Positions 9,300 through 18,580 of a stretch of 64,000 bases of DNA are shown in pieces. The translations under genes and the position numbers were made by a program. Source of the stretch: JAWLHK01 sp041690355 [NCBI: bacterium] (lineage in GTDB: Bacteria > J088 > JAWLBW01); the NCBI GenBank assembly GCA_041690355.1, contig JAWLHK010000003.1:258848-322847 (forward strand), given 5' to 3'. Under the pieces are notes generated by a model. It saw only the letters and a list, made by a program, of their open reading frames with translations. It was not told where the DNA came from and did not search any database. The first letter of the stretch is position 1; every line of letters starts with the position of its first letter.

Positions 9300-10637
9300 T
9301 CAGCCGAGAGAAGCGAGCACCTCGGCCGCGGCCCGCTCGCCCGTCTCGAGCGCGCCGTGGACGGTGGCCATGAACCCGTCGGTATGCGTGGCCTCGCCCG
9401 CGAAGAAGAGCGTGTCGGCGACGGAACGCGCGAGCACGGCCGGCGCGTCGAGGCCGCCGACCGGGACGTAGGTGTAGGCCCCGCGCGCGAACGGATCATG
9501 CTGCCAGTCGCTCGCATGGGCCGCGACGAGCGCGTCCCGCAGCCGGCCGGCCGAAACGGCGAACAGCTGTGCCAGGGAGTGAAGCCCCGCCTCGATCAGC
9601 GCCGGGGTATCGGCCTCCCGCAGACGGTCGGCGGCCGAGCCGGCCGCCCAGCCCGTGAGCACCGGCGTCTGCAGGGGCGCGGTGGTCCACCAGACCGGGA
9701 CGGGCACGCCGTCGCCGTGAAAAAAACCCAGGTCGCGCAGGCCGTGCGGCGCACCGGGCAGGCGCACGTCACGCCAGAACGGCGTGCGGAAGCGGAGGAG
9801 CAGCCGCACGACGGGGCCCACGGTCAGCCGGTCGGCGGCGGCACGCATTTCGGAAAGCTCGGGCTCGAACCGAACGGCCCCCCGGTCGTCGGGCGGCCCC
9901 TGCAACAGGGCGAGCGGCAGCGTGATCACGGCGCGCGCGCCGTCGACGTCGGCAAGCGGACTCGCGCCGCGCATCCGCACCTTGAAGCGTACGCGCCCCG
10001 GTTGCCACGTGACCGCCGTCACGATGGAATTCAGTCGCAGCTCGCCGCGGGCGGGGTCGAGCGCGCGGGCCAGAGCCAGGGGGAGCCGGTCGTAGCCGCC
10101 GGGGAAGCGGAAGTTGCGCTCGCCGTCGATCCCCTCGGCGGCCCGCTCGTCCCGAGCCAGCGCATGCGCGCTCACGCGGTGCAGGTGGGCGGCGTTGTAT
10201 CCCTCGGCATACCCGGCGGCGAGCTGTGCCGCCTTGCCGCGGATGCGCCCCTGCCGTTCGGCCTCGGCCAGCACTTCACCGAACGGGCGGTCGGTCGGCC
10301 CGGGATGGAGCAGCACGTCCATGACCGCCGGCCAGACGTCGTCGAACGTCGTGAGCGCTCCTTCATACGTTCCCCACGACGTACCCCGCACCTCCATGGC
10401 CTGCAGGTTCGACAGCCCCAGATAGCGCAGCGTGGCCGGCGGCTCGCCGTGCATGAACTCGGCCCCCAGTTCGACCGGCACGGGCCAGAGCGGGTCGTGC
10501 ACCGTGTGAATGCGGCCCCCCACCCGCCCACGCGCCTCGAGGACGACGACGGGTACGCCGGCGGCCTTCAGGTGAAACGCGGCGGCGAGCCCGGCCGCAC
10601 CGGCGCCGATGATGAGCACGGGAAGGCGATCGGCCAT
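9300..10637 (-). CDS. Flavin monoamine oxidase-family protein
   Basis: A 445-residue FAD-dependent amine oxidase. The N-terminus has the Rossmann motif LIIGAGAAGLAAAFHLKAAG, then VVLEARGRVGGRIHT, the classic GG-doublet motif of the amine oxidase/phytoene desaturase superfamily, and LGAEFMHG. The C-terminus has the FAD-closing motif LFFAGEATHTDGFMATVHGA followed by LETGERAA. Members oxidise amines (polyamines, aromatic monoamines, amino acids) to imines with release of hydrogen peroxide; the substrate cannot be told from sequence. It lies 86 bases upstream of mdh on the same strand; shared transcription is possible but not shown. It is far from the gamma-glutamyl operon at 55-60 kb, so a link to that pathway is not supported. 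Confidence 0.93.
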   Translation of the reverse strand: MADRLPVLIIGAGAAGLAAAFHLKAAGVPVVVLEARGRVGGRIHTVHDPLWPVPVELGAEFMHGEPPATLRYLGLSNLQAMEVRGTSWGTYEGALTTFDDVWPAVMDVLLHPGPTDRPFGEVLAEAERQGRIRGKAAQLAAGYAEGYNAAHLHRVSAHALARDERAAEGIDGERNFRFPGGYDRLPLALARALDPARGELRLNSIVTAVTWQPGRVRFKVRMRGASPLADVDGARAVITLPLALLQGPPDDRGAVRFEPELSEMRAAADRLTVGPVVRLLLRFRTPFWRDVRLPGAPHGLRDLGFFHGDGVPVPVWWTTAPLQTPVLTGWAAGSAADRLREADTPALIEAGLHSLAQLFAVSAGRLRDALVAAHASDWQHDPFARGAYTYVPVGGLDAPAVLARSVADTLFFAGEATHTDGFMATVHGALETGERAAAEVLASLG

Positions 10638-10662
10638 GACTCCACCCTACCACGCAATCCGG

Positions 10663-10690
10663 TCATCGGACATCGGACGTCGGACGCCGG
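10663..10690. repeat. Degenerate heptanucleotide array (TCATCGG type)
   Basis: Four consecutive 7-base units, TCATCGG ACATCGG ACGTCGG ACGCCGG, lie in the divergent gap between the amine oxidase and uvrB. The array is followed by CAAAACAAGG, a tail similar to those after arrays at 33.2 and 35.3 kb. The rest of the gap (10740-10803) is an almost pure C/T tract on this strand. Confidence 0.6.
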
Positions 10691-10828
10691 CAAAACAAGG
10701 ACTCCGTGCGTTCACGGCGCGGTTGTTTTTATCCTGCCCTTGCCTCGTCCCCCCCTCCCCCGCTCCCCCACTCTCCCCCTCCACTCCCGCCCCTCGCCCT
10801 CCACAAGCGCCACCACCGACGGTCTTGC

Positions 10829-10834
10829 TAAAAT
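10829..10834 (+). promoter_or_regulatory. Candidate -10 element close to the uvrB start
   Basis: TAAAAT ends six bases before the uvrB ATG at 10841. If used as a -10 box, transcription would start at or next to the ATG, giving a leaderless message. No convincing -35 box is visible, and AAAGGG directly before the ATG is too close to be a normal ribosome-binding site. Confidence 0.35.
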
Positions 10835-10840
10835 AAAGGG

Positions 10841-12859
10841 ATGTCCAGATTGCACAGCGACGACAGGCACACCTTCAAGCTGGTCACGGAGTACGAACCC
10901 CGCGGCGATCAGCCCCGCGCGATCCAGGAACTGGTCGAGGGGCTGCACCGTGGCGACCGCTACCAGACCCTGCTGGGGGTCACCGGCAGCGGCAAGACCT
11001 TCACGATGGCCAATGTCGTGGCGACCGTGAACAAGCCGACGCTCGTCCTCGCGCACAACAAGACGCTCGCCGCACAGCTCTACGCGGAATTCAAGGAGCT
11101 GTTTCCCGAGAACGAAGTGCACTACTTCGTCAGCTACTACGATTACTACCAACCGGAAGCCTACATCCCCTCGACCGACACGTTCATCGAGAAGGACAGC
11201 TCCATCAACGAAGAAATCGACAAGCTGCGCCACGCCGCCACGAGCGCGCTGCTGGAGCGGAACGACGTCATCATCGTCTCATCGGTCTCCTGCATCTACG
11301 GTCTCGGCTCGCCCGAGGCGTACCACGACATGCTCGTGTACATCGAGATGGGGCGCGACAACAACCGCGACGCCATCCTGCGCAAGCTCGTCGACATTCA
11401 GTATCAGCGGAACGATCTGGACTTCCACCGCGGAACCTTTCGCGTGCGCGGCGACGTGCTCGAAGTCTTTCCCGCGAGCATGGACGACCGCGCCATCCGC
11501 ATCGAGTTCTGGGGTGACGATGTGGAATCGATTTCGGCCATCGATCCGCTGACGGGCAAGGTCGTCGAGAAGCTGCAGAAGATTGCCATCTATCCCGCGA
11601 CGCACTGGGTGACCACGAAAGACATCCTCAAGCGGGCCATCCCGAACATCCAGGAGGAGCTGCGGGAGCGCCTCCAGTACTTCCGCGCAGAGAACAGGCT
11701 GGTCGAAGCCCAGCGGCTCGAGCAACGCACCCTCTACGACATCGAGATGATGGAAGAGATGGGCTACTGCTCGGGGATCGAGAACTACTCGCGCCACCTG
11801 ACCGGGCGCGCTCCGGGAGAGCCGCCCCCGACGCTGCTCGACTATTTCCCCAAGGACTTTCTGCTCTTCGTGGACGAAAGCCACGTCACCCTCCCCCAGG
11901 TGCGCGGCATGTACCGCGGCGACCGCTCGCGCAAGACCACGCTGGTAGAGCACGGCTTCCGCCTGCTCTCGGCCCTCGACAACCGCCCGCTCAACTACGA
12001 GGAATTCGAGGAGCGTACGTATCAGGTCGTCTATGTGAGCGCCACGCCGTCGCCATTCGAGCTCACGAAGAGCAACGGGGTGGTCGTCGAACAGATCATC
12101 CGTCCGACCGGCCTCATCGACCCCGTGGTGGAGGTTCGTTCGGCGCGGAACCAGGTGGATGATCTGCTGGCGGAGATCCGGACGGTCGTCGCGCGGAAGG
12201 AACGCGTACTCGTCACGACCCTCACGAAGCGCCTGGCCGAGGACCTCACGGACTTCTACAAGGAGGCCGGGGTCAGGGTGAAGTACCTGCATGCAGACAT
12301 CGAGACGCTCGAGCGCATCGAGATCATCCGCGAGCTGCGCCTGGGAACCTTCGACGTTCTCGTGGGGATCAATCTGCTGCGCGAAGGCCTGGACATACCC
12401 GAAGTCTCCCTCGTCGCCATTCTGGATGCGGACAAGGAAGGGTTCCTGCGCGGCGAGACGGCGCTCATTCAGACCTTCGGCCGCGCGGCCCGCAACGCAT
12501 CGGGACGCGTCGTTCTCTACGCCGACACGATGACCGATTCGATGCAGAAGGCGATGCGTGAGACCGAGCGCCGCCGCGCCATCCAGATGGCCTACAACGA
12601 GGAACACGGCATCACGCCGGTGACCATCCGCAAGAACATCGCCAGCCACGGCCTGTTCGAAGTCTACAAGGCAGACTATGGCGAGGTCCCCCTCGCCGCC
12701 GAAGAGGCTCCGAAGTACGAAAGCGCGGCGCAGATCGACAAGGACATCGAGAAACTGCGCAAGCAGATGCTCAAGGCGGCGTCCGATATGGAGTTCGAGC
12801 GCGCGGCCGAACTGCGGGACAAAATCAAGCACCTGCGCGAGCTGCAATTGACGCTGTAG
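10841..12859 (+). CDS. uvrB: UvrABC excinuclease subunit B
   Basis: A 672-residue UvrB, the damage-verifying helicase subunit of nucleotide excision repair that is loaded by UvrA and recruits UvrC. Walker A is [10 protein letters not shown] (about residues 47-56). The beta-hairpin that clamps DNA is present ([21 protein letters not shown]). The Walker B region is [10 protein letters not shown], helicase motifs IV-VI include [16 protein letters not shown], and the C-terminal UVR motif that contacts UvrC is [15 protein letters not shown]. Length and domain order are normal. The ATG at 10841 is the first with full homology and has the possible -10 box immediately upstream. It is a single-gene unit; the A2M gene begins 69 bases later with its own possible promoter. 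Confidence 0.98.
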   Translation: MSRLHSDDRHTFKLVTEYEPRGDQPRAIQELVEGLHRGDRYQTLLGVTGSGKTFTMANVVATVNKPTLVLAHNKTLAAQLYAEFKELFPENEVHYFVSYYDYYQPEAYIPSTDTFIEKDSSINEEIDKLRHAATSALLERNDVIIVSSVSCIYGLGSPEAYHDMLVYIEMGRDNNRDAILRKLVDIQYQRNDLDFHRGTFRVRGDVLEVFPASMDDRAIRIEFWGDDVESISAIDPLTGKVVEKLQKIAIYPATHWVTTKDILKRAIPNIQEELRERLQYFRAENRLVEAQRLEQRTLYDIEMMEEMGYCSGIENYSRHLTGRAPGEPPPTLLDYFPKDFLLFVDESHVTLPQVRGMYRGDRSRKTTLVEHGFRLLSALDNRPLNYEEFEERTYQVVYVSATPSPFELTKSNGVVVEQIIRPTGLIDPVVEVRSARNQVDDLLAEIRTVVARKERVLVTTLTKRLAEDLTDFYKEAGVRVKYLHADIETLERIEIIRELRLGTFDVLVGINLLREGLDIPEVSLVAILDADKEGFLRGETALIQTFGRAARNASGRVVLYADTMTDSMQKAMRETERRRAIQMAYNEEHGITPVTIRKNIASHGLFEVYKADYGEVPLAAEEAPKYESAAQIDKDIEKLRKQMLKAASDMEFERAAELRDKIKHLRELQLTL

Positions 12860-12928
12860 GCCAGGCGTTTTTCTTGGCGGGTCGCGCCTTCGCTGTGATA
12901 TGCTCAGGCATTTCCCTGCGGAGGCCCC

Positions 12929-15900
12929 ATGCCGAAGTCGTTCCGGTTCCTGACCGCTCTCTCCCTCGTCATTTCCACGGCATTCCTGGTTTCCTGTTCC
13001 AAGGACGCCGACGATGCTCCCGCCGCGCCGGCGGGCGCCGAGAGCCCCGTCTCCGGGACCGGTGACAACGCGGCCCCCGTTGTTCCCACCGCCGAAAATC
13101 TCGACCCCTTCATTTCGACGGTAGGCCTTTCGGGACTCGTGCCCGAAAAGATCACGGTGGACTTCATGGAGGCCCCCATCGCCCCGGCCGACGTGAACAA
13201 GCCGGTCGCCAAGGAGACCGTCCTGACGATCTCGCCGGCCGTGGAGGGAAAACTGGTGTGGACGAGCCAGACCGCCCTCGAGTTCACTCCGACGGAACCT
13301 TTCGCGATGGACACCGAATACACGGTGACGCTCGAGTCGGTCGCCACCCATGCGGGGGTCATCCGTCCCGCAAAGGCGGGCACGTGGACCCGCAAGTTTC
13401 ACACCCCCACTTTCGGACTGAGCCGGCTCTCGCAGCGCGCCATCGACCTGCGGCGCAAGAGCGCCGAGGTCGATCTTGTCTTTTCGGGTCCCGTCGACTC
13501 CCGTACCATCTCCCGCTACGCCTCGTGGGCGGTGACCGAGACGACGGTTCGCGAGGTCACCTATCGTCAGAAAGACCCGATGACGATCACGGCGACGCTG
13601 CGCAACCCGAAGATCGGCCAGGGGACGATCGTCTCCTTCAAGCTCGCCCAGGGCATGCCGATGAGCGGCGACGACCGCGTGCGCGCCGACGAAGACGACC
13701 GCACCGTCGAGCTCCGGGTGGCCGAACCGGTCCGGATCCTCAGCGCGCGGCGGCAGGAAGGGACGAGCGGACACTACGTAGAGATCATCTGCGACGACGG
13801 CGCCGCCCCGCGAGGCCACCGGCAGTGGGATTACGAAGAACGCGAATACCGCGAGTACAGCACGCGCTGCCAGGTACGCGAAGAAGACGTGGCCGAGGGT
13901 ATTCACTTCCACCCCCCCGTGAAGATCTCGATTGCGCCGGTTCCCCGCGGGTTCCGCATCTTCGGCGATTTTCAACGCGGCAGTTACTCGATGCTGGTCA
14001 ATGCGGGGGTGCGCACCCTCGACGGCGGCGCGCTCACGGCCGACTACAAGACCACGTTCTCGGTGCCGCCCCGCTCGCCGCGGGTCGCCTTCGTTTCCAA
14101 GGGGCGCTACCTGCCCCGCGATGCGTGGAACAACCTGCCGGTCACGCATCTGAACGTCGACAGCCTGAACCTGACGGTGCGTCACGTCCCCCAGAGCAAT
14201 GTGATTTTCTGGATGAGCGGCCACGATGAGACGGCCGATCAGCGTACCTCGAACGTCATTCTCTCGACGAGCATCCCGGTCGACTCGCCGGCCGATCAGC
14301 AGAAGACCTCCTGGATCGACATCGGTTCGCTGCTCCCCGAGCGCAAATCGGGGGTCTACGAACTCTCGGTGAACGGACGCGGCCAGAACGATCGCGCCCG
14401 CCTTCTCTTGACCGATCTCAACCTGATCGTCAAGCGCGAAGCGGCCGACAGAGGCACCGAGACGGGCCGGGCAGTACGGGTCTGGGCGCTCGACATGCAC
14501 TCGGCCGAGCCCCAGTCGGGGGTCGAGATCAAGCTCATCCGGCCGAGCGGCCAGAGCGTGGCCCGGTGCACGACCGACGGCAAGCAGGGATGTACCCTGC
14601 GGTATCCGGCACCCGATGCCGACAACACGCCGCCGTTCGCCATCGTCGCCTCCAAAGGTGACGACTTCACGTACCTCAAGTTCGACGAGCTGAAGACCGA
14701 GATCAGCAAGGAGTTCGTCCAGGGCGAATCGTACTTCAGCGAGCGCCCCTACCGCGCCTACCTGTATCCCGACCGCGGCGTATACCGGCCCGGCGAGACG
14801 GCGCATGTATCGGCCATCGTGCGCGGTGAAGACTTCGGCGCGCCTCAGGCCGGGCTGCCCGTCGTGCTCAAGGTGACCGATCCGCGCGCGCGGGTGCTGA
14901 AAGAAACGACGCTCACCACGAATGCCGCGGGGGTCGTGACGCTCGACATCCCGTTCGCCGTCTTCGCCCCCACGGGCCGCTACGAGCTGCGCCTCTCGGC
15001 CGGGGGCAGCACGCTGACCGAGGGCGCATTCAATGTCGAAGAATTCGTGCCCGAGCGAATGAAGGTCGAGGCCGCCCCCCTGCTCGCAGCCCTGCAGGCG
15101 CCCGACGCACCCGCCATCGACGTGCAGGCCCGGTATCTGTTCGGCGGCTCTGCCGAGGGGAGCCGGGTAGAACTCAACTGCGAAGCCGAACCCGGCCTCT
15201 TCGCGCCGCCCGAAAACAAGCAGTTCCACTACGGGGTGTGGACCGATCCGAGAGGGCTCAAGAGCGTCGCCCTGGGCTCGGTCGACGGCTCGCTCGACAA
15301 GGAAGGGCGCTCGGTGATGACCTGCCCCAACATCGCGCGCGCGTCGGGGCTCGGCGGAACCGTGAAAGTTCGCGCCCGCGCCGCCGTTTTCGAATCGGGC
15401 TCGGGCCGCACGACCGTCGGCGAAACCAGCGCCCTGCTCCACCCCGAAAAATACTACGTCGGCCTGCAGGCGGGCGTGAGCAAGGTCGAATCCGGCAAGC
15501 CCTTTACCGTAGAAGGGATCATCGTCGACTGGGAGGGCCGCCCCGTCCAGAAAGCGATGGAAGTGAAACTGGACCTCGCCCGCATCGAGTACGACTACAA
15601 CTGGGAGTGGGATGAAGGCGAAGGGCGCAACAGCTACACGCGTCACGTGCGCCTGGTGCGCGATTCGGGCACGACCGCCAAGGCCGAGAACGGCCGCTTC
15701 AAAGTCAACCTCACGGCGCTCGAAGACTCGCCCGGATTTCTCGTGCGCGCCTACGCGGGCAACACGCGAACCGACCTCGAACTCGACGGCGAAGACTGCT
15801 ACTGGTGCTGGTACCGCGAGAGCCGCGAAGACCGCACGCCCCGGCCGCTGAAGCCGACCTGGCTGCAGGTGTCGGTGAACGGCGACGTCAAGGTCGGCGC

Positions 15901-18580
15901 CGAGAGCGAAGTCACCGTTCGGGTCCCCTTCGCCGGCCGTATGCTCATGACGCTCGAAACCCACGGCGTCCTCAAAAGCGAATGGCTCGACGTCAAACCG
16001 GGCGAAAGCCGATGGCGCTTCGAGCTCGATGAGTTCGTACCCAACGTCTACGTCAGCGCCCTGCTGGTCAAGGATCCGCATGCGGAATCGAAGGATGCCT
16101 TCCTTCCCGATCGTGCCTTCGGGGTCAAGTCGGTGGCCGTCGAACCCGACGGGTTCCGCCGCACGATCGCCATCAAGGTTCCCGAAGAAGTCCGGCCGAA
16201 CGCGAAGCTCAGCGTGGCGCTCGATCTCGGCCCGTCGCAGGAAAAGACGTGGGTCACGGTAGCCGCCGTCGATGAAGGAATTCTTTCGCTGACCCGCTTC
16301 AAGGATCCCAACCCGTTTCCCTCCATCTTCTCTGCGCGCGCGCTCGGCATCGAAACCTTCGAAACCGTCGGCTGGACGCTGCTGCTCCCTCCCTCGGGTC
16401 CCTCGAAGGGAACGGGCGGCGACGCGGGCACGGCCGATCCGGGCCGCGTGCAGATGGTCAAGCCGGTCGCGCTCTGGTCGGGACTGGTCGAGGTGCCCGC
16501 CGACGGCAAGGCGACCGTGACCTTCGCGGTGCCGCAGTACCGCGGGAACCTGCGGGTCATGGCTGTTGCCGCCGGCGAGAAGACCATGGGCTCCGCCGCG
16601 GCGAGCGTGCCTGTGCGCGATCCGCTCGTGCTGCAGACGACCGTCCCGCGCTTTCTCTCGTCGGGCGATCGCTTTCAGGTGCCGGTGTTCGTGACCAACC
16701 TGACGGGAAAGAACCAGACGGTCAGCGTCACGCTCCAGGCCGAAGAGCTCCCGATGGCCGGCCTGACCACCGACGGCGACCCGGTGCCGCCGCTCGACCT
16801 GCGCGGCCCGGCCACGAAGAAAGTGGCCATCGCCGCCGGCAAGAGCGGCACGGTGGTCTTCGAGGCGGTCGCCCTGAAGACCGTCGGCGCCGCCAAGTTC
16901 CGCGTCAAGGCTTCGGCCGGGAACCTGGAGAGCCATGAAGAACTCGACGTTCCCTTTCTGCCCGCCGCACCGATGGAGCGCATCGTGCAGCGGATCGAAG
17001 TCGAAGGCAAGGAGCTGAACCTGAAGCCGCTGCTGCAGGGGTGGGTGCCGACGACGGAGAACTCGACGATCTGGGTCACCGCCAACCCGTACGGCGAAAC
17101 CTTCGATCATCTCAAATACATCGTGCGCTATCCCTACGGCTGCATCGAACAGACGACATCTTCGCTGCGGCCGCTGCTTTTCGTGGGGAACCTGCTGCAC
17201 AACGTCGATCCCGCCTTGACGGCGGCGCAGTCGGTCGAAGATCGGGTCATGCACGGCGTCGACCGGCTGCTCTCGATGCAGACGCCTTCGGGCGGATTCT
17301 CGTACTGGCCGGGGGCGCAGACCCCCACCTTCTGGGGTACGGCCTACGCGACGCACACGCTCTTCGAAGCCTCGCGGCTCGGATACGCCGTCCCGCGGGA
17401 ACGCATCAACGATGCCCTCTCGTACATGGAGCGGATCCTGAACGAGAACAGCGGAGGACGCGACTCGTACTATTACGGGCAGACGCTCGCGACCGCCGAG
17501 TACTATCTTCAGTACGTTCTCGCCGTGACCGGCCGCGGACGCAAGGCGCGCGTGCAGAAGATGATCGACGAAATCGGCAATCCCACCCGAGGGGCCGACC
17601 GTGAAAAGCTCTACACCCTCAAGGCCGCGCTGTATCTGGCGGGCGATCGCAGGTACGAGCGGGATCTGAAGAATCCCGACGTTTCGGCCGTGACCGATGA
17701 GCGCTACAACGACTGGTCGTTCTACTCTGATCGCCGCCGCCGCGGGTTCATTCTCAGCGTCTTTCACGACCTGTTCGGCAACGACGGGGCCGGCGAGGCG
17801 CTCGCCAACGTGGTCGGCAACGCGCTGAGCCGCTCGCCGAGCTGGTATTACACCACGCAGGAGATCGTCTGGGGCGTGACCGCGCTGGGCAAGTGGGTCG
17901 AAGGATCGGCCAGGAACCTGGGCGATCCGGTGCTGTCGGCGAACGGAAAGAATGCTGCGCCGGTGCGTACCGAACGCAAGGCCACTGACCGGACGTGGGG
18001 CCTCTACCGCGCCTCGGAGTACAAGGACCTCACGCTGAAGCTGCCGAACCGGTCGGACGGACGGATCTTCGTCATCCTGAGCAGCGAGGGGGTGCGCACC
18101 AACGGGCAGTGGAAGGTCGGCGGCGAAGGGCTGCGCGTAAGCCGGACTTTTCACGACGCCGACGGGAAGACGCTCGATCTGAAGACCGGCGTCAAGCTCG
18201 GGCAGCTCGTCTACGTGCGCGTGCGCGTGACCAATCCGCGAGGCGAGCGTCTGGAGAACATCGCCATGGTCGACCGGTTTCCCGCCGGGTGGGAAATCGA
18301 GAATCCGCGGCTGGGGCGCGGCTCGGGCGTCAACTGGATCAACGGCGACGACCTCTGGGACGCCGCCTACATGAACATCCGCGACGACCGCATCGAGGTC
18401 TTCGGGGCCATCACTCCGGGGGGGACGGTAGACGTCGTCTATGCCCTGCGGGCGGTCACCGCGGGAGAATTCTCGGTGCCGCCGGTCGAGGCGACGGCGA
18501 TGTACGATCCCCGTATCTGGGCGCGGGAGGCGGGCACGGCCGTGCGCATTGCGGGTCCATGGCAGGCGTTTCTCGACTGA
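12929..18580 (+). CDS. Alpha-2-macroglobulin family lipoprotein (thioester type)
   Basis: A 1883-residue bacterial alpha-2-macroglobulin. The signal peptide ends at a lipobox (TAFLVSC), so it is probably anchored in the periplasm by lipid. It carries the macroglobulin domain series, an MG-like segment YLYPDRGVYRPGETAHV near residue 615, a complement-type bait region near ALGIETFETVGW, and an alpha-helical thioester domain. The thioester motif GCIEQT is intact, with Cys at about residue 1405 and Gln at 1408. Family members trap proteases after bait cleavage and are thought to protect the cell when the wall is breached. The downstream pbpC overlaps by 22 bases, the well-known A2M/PBP1C pairing. 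A TTGGCG/GATATG promoter-like pair with 17-base spacing lies at 12874-12902. Confidence 0.95.
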   Translation: MPKSFRFLTALSLVISTAFLVSCSKDADDAPAAPAGAESPVSGTGDNAAPVVPTAENLDPFISTVGLSGLVPEKITVDFMEAPIAPADVNKPVAKETVLTISPAVEGKLVWTSQTALEFTPTEPFAMDTEYTVTLESVATHAGVIRPAKAGTWTRKFHTPTFGLSRLSQRAIDLRRKSAEVDLVFSGPVDSRTISRYASWAVTETTVREVTYRQKDPMTITATLRNPKIGQGTIVSFKLAQGMPMSGDDRVRADEDDRTVELRVAEPVRILSARRQEGTSGHYVEIICDDGAAPRGHRQWDYEEREYREYSTRCQVREEDVAEGIHFHPPVKISIAPVPRGFRIFGDFQRGSYSMLVNAGVRTLDGGALTADYKTTFSVPPRSPRVAFVSKGRYLPRDAWNNLPVTHLNVDSLNLTVRHVPQSNVIFWMSGHDETADQRTSNVILSTSIPVDSPADQQKTSWIDIGSLLPERKSGVYELSVNGRGQNDRARLLLTDLNLIVKREAADRGTETGRAVRVWALDMHSAEPQSGVEIKLIRPSGQSVARCTTDGKQGCTLRYPAPDADNTPPFAIVASKGDDFTYLKFDELKTEISKEFVQGESYFSERPYRAYLYPDRGVYRPGETAHVSAIVRGEDFGAPQAGLPVVLKVTDPRARVLKETTLTTNAAGVVTLDIPFAVFAPTGRYELRLSAGGSTLTEGAFNVEEFVPERMKVEAAPLLAALQAPDAPAIDVQARYLFGGSAEGSRVELNCEAEPGLFAPPENKQFHYGVWTDPRGLKSVALGSVDGSLDKEGRSVMTCPNIARASGLGGTVKVRARAAVFESGSGRTTVGETSALLHPEKYYVGLQAGVSKVESGKPFTVEGIIVDWEGRPVQKAMEVKLDLARIEYDYNWEWDEGEGRNSYTRHVRLVRDSGTTAKAENGRFKVNLTALEDSPGFLVRAYAGNTRTDLELDGEDCYWCWYRESREDRTPRPLKPTWLQVSVNGDVKVGAESEVTVRVPFAGRMLMTLETHGVLKSEWLDVKPGESRWRFELDEFVPNVYVSALLVKDPHAESKDAFLPDRAFGVKSVAVEPDGFRRTIAIKVPEEVRPNAKLSVALDLGPSQEKTWVTVAAVDEGILSLTRFKDPNPFPSIFSARALGIETFETVGWTLLLPPSGPSKGTGGDAGTADPGRVQMVKPVALWSGLVEVPADGKATVTFAVPQYRGNLRVMAVAAGEKTMGSAAASVPVRDPLVLQTTVPRFLSSGDRFQVPVFVTNLTGKNQTVSVTLQAEELPMAGLTTDGDPVPPLDLRGPATKKVAIAAGKSGTVVFEAVALKTVGAAKFRVKASAGNLESHEELDVPFLPAAPMERIVQRIEVEGKELNLKPLLQGWVPTTENSTIWVTANPYGETFDHLKYIVRYPYGCIEQTTSSLRPLLFVGNLLHNVDPALTAAQSVEDRVMHGVDRLLSMQTPSGGFSYWPGAQTPTFWGTAYATHTLFEASRLGYAVPRERINDALSYMERILNENSGGRDSYYYGQTLATAEYYLQYVLAVTGRGRKARVQKMIDEIGNPTRGADREKLYTLKAALYLAGDRRYERDLKNPDVSAVTDERYNDWSFYSDRRRRGFILSVFHDLFGNDGAGEALANVVGNALSRSPSWYYTTQEIVWGVTALGKWVEGSARNLGDPVLSANGKNAAPVRTERKATDRTWGLYRASEYKDLTLKLPNRSDGRIFVILSSEGVRTNGQWKVGGEGLRVSRTFHDADGKTLDLKTGVKLGQLVYVRVRVTNPRGERLENIAMVDRFPAGWEIENPRLGRGSGVNWINGDDLWDAAYMNIRDDRIEVFGAITPGGTVDVVYALRAVTAGEFSVPPVEATAMYDPRIWAREAGTAVRIAGPWQAFLD